This document shows, piece after piece, positions 62,815-64,000 of a stretch of 64,000 nucleotides of DNA (position 1 is its first letter; each line of letters starts with the position of its first letter). Made by a program: the position numbers and the translations under genes. The notes below the pieces were generated by a model. The model ran no database searches, was not told where the DNA came from, and was given only the letters and a program-made list of their open reading frames with translations. This DNA is from Mantis religiosa (Eukaryota; Arthropoda; Insecta; Mantodea; Mantidae), in assembly GCA_030765055.1 (NCBI GenBank), contig JAUKNK010000331.1, positions 124,001 through 188,000 of the forward strand. The letters are read 5' to 3'.

Positions 62815-63320
62815 GCATGCTTTGCGTGTTTGGAGGAATTTAGCAGCAGTGACGTCCAAATTATTTTGTTTTGTAGTCTATTTTCAATAGTCTGTCACTT
62901 ATATTTTTTCAGGGACTAATTTTAGAAGCTCTTGCTTCCATTTTCAACCTCGAAGGTCCAACTATTGTGTGCTATTGTTGTCTGTTGTCTTCTCTCTGGT
63001 GGTGGAGCTATGAACTATGTACTTTATCAAATCATTGACTGGTAGGATTTCAAACTTTATTTATCAGTCTTTTTTTTTTTTCCATATTATGATTTTCTCC
63101 CATGTTGCTGTTTGTTTTGGTTTATCACCCCTTTTAATAGTTTTGGATTTGGATGAAACTCGTGGTTTTCATTCCAAAAGTGAAATGCTACTGCCGACTT
63201 ATCTTCCTGTTTCAATTTTATGTTTCTAAAATGCTTCTTGACTCTGGTTTTTAGGTTTCTTTTAGTCTGACCTATGTAGCATTTTTTGCAATCATCACAA
63301 CTTACCTAGTCTAGCCATAA
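62815..63320 (-). pseudogene. PLE family A 3' fragment
   Basis: The outer end carries the tail TTTGGAGGAATTTAGCAGCA, as on the long arms of the family A dimers. Inward lie a hammerhead-like motif and decayed minus-strand coding with KKCYIGQTKRNLKTRVKKHF, KSAVAFHFWNENHEFHPNPK and VINQNK. Frameshifts break it. Confidence 0.78.
62908..62952 (-). ncRNA. hammerhead-like motif (PLE A), decayed
   Basis: Minus strand: GAGG, TTGAAAA, stem II GAAGC/GCTTC, AAAAT in place of GAAAC, TA, GTC, CCT. The strand-switch residues are lost, so it is probably inactive. Confidence 0.5.
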
Positions 63321-63379
63321 ATACTGTTACAACTTGAAAAGTTAAAAGTGCAAATACCATGCAATATATTTTAATTGAC

Positions 63380-64000
63380 TTTTAGTATGTTGTACCTACA
63401 GGCATTCATTACACATAGCACCAATCACTTTTTGAAATGGCCATCTTTTGCAAGGATACAGGCTGTGAGTCTTTGTGGCCACTCATTTATGGCAGAACGG
63501 ACGACATCCAGGGGAAAATCTGCCATTGCTGACAACAAGGTGGGGTGTCTCCTCGTGCAGGCGATGCCCTCAAGCAGTGACCACAGTCGGTAGTCCAATG
63601 AATTTAGCTCCGGACTGCTACTGGGCCAATCTTCAGGTGAAATGAAGTCAGGGACATGACACTGAAGCCAAGCTTGCGTTGACCTGGCCTTGTGGACAGG
63701 AGCAGAATCCTGCTGGAAAGTCCATGGCTGGTTTTGAAACAATGTGTCACTCAAGTTCTTGACAAAAGGTTCCAAAACAGTGCTTTCATACACTCTGCGC
63801 AGAATAATTTATCCCCCACCATACCATCACTGAGGAGGGGTGATGGGCCCTCTGAACTTTAGGAACCTTATTACTGGCTTCCCGAGATGATGATGCATAA
63901 ACCCTGTGGTTTTGCACATTGAACGACTCCTCAATTTTGGAAACCTTATCATCAGTGAAGAGGATGTTCTGATGACCATTTTGAGCATAACGCTGTAGGA
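63380..64000 (-). pseudogene. mariner-type (maT, DD37D) transposase, C-terminal part
   Basis: The minus strand encodes ILFTDDKVSKIEESFN (first catalytic Asp), HHPSSVMVWWGINYS, then after a short deletion VYESTVLEPFVKNLS, WTFQQDSAPVHKARSTQAWL (second Asp) and EDWPSSSPELNSLDYRLWSL (third Asp). It closes with INEWPQRLTACILAKDGHFK and a stop at 63425. Thirty-seven residues separate the second and third Asp, the spacing of the maT group. The beginning lies beyond the window edge. The lost segment between the WWG and YES blocks suggests an inactive copy. Confidence 0.85.

Overview
The window looks like a gene-poor, AT-rich stretch of a large animal genome. An arthropod, most likely an insect, is the best guess. 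The basis is the mariner, Tc1-like, hAT and piggyBac-like transposons, the CR1- and R1/LOA-like non-LTR elements, a Gypsy element, several Penelope-like element (PLE) families, and acidic N-terminal exons of the kind seen in insect C2H2 zinc-finger genes. The species cannot be named from the sequence alone.

Likely host genes are confined to three exons: a terminal exon with eight C2H2 fingers (12461-13409, minus) and two acidic, Lys/Glu-rich N-terminal exons with good splice sites (47638-48006, minus; 59148-59589, plus). Nearly everything else is transposable-element sequence, much of it nested.

Layout. 0-11 kb: decayed non-LTR, Gypsy and MITE pieces, including an R1/LOA-like RT/RNase H gene split by a PLE. 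11-24 kb: a MITE, the finger exon, hAT and Gypsy relics, then PLEs with inverted architecture and an R1-type ORF1. 24.8-34.7 kb: one CR1-like element with an esterase ORF1, interrupted by a piggyBac-like element (TTAA duplication) and by a Gypsy element with both LTRs. 35-42 kb: a mariner relic and a near-complete CR1-like element whose ORF1 begins with a hydrophobic leader plus a 2A-like NPGP motif and ends in a UAG-CAG-UCA context. 42-47.5 kb: a tRNA-like repeat split by a Tc1/IS630-type element and by a 1.9 kb palindromic PLE. 48-57 kb: SINEs, PLEs and a mariner. 57-64 kb: a TA-flanked non-autonomous element, a MITE > PLE > retroposon nest, and DD37D transposase coding sequence at the edge.

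PLEs are the theme. I sort them into families A (4.7, 18.2, 44.3-46.2, 62.8 kb), B (17.6, 48.9, 56 kb), C (19-21.5, 57.6 kb), D (60-62.2 kb), E (11.1, 50-51.5 kb) and F (34.8 kb). Their 3' regions share a hammerhead-ribozyme-like core, with at least a dozen copies in the window. Several insertions are inverted dimers flanked by one 12-14 bp target duplication, with a 43-47 bp tail on only one arm. That matches the published inverted, tailed architecture of Penelope. Family letters are my own labels for this window.
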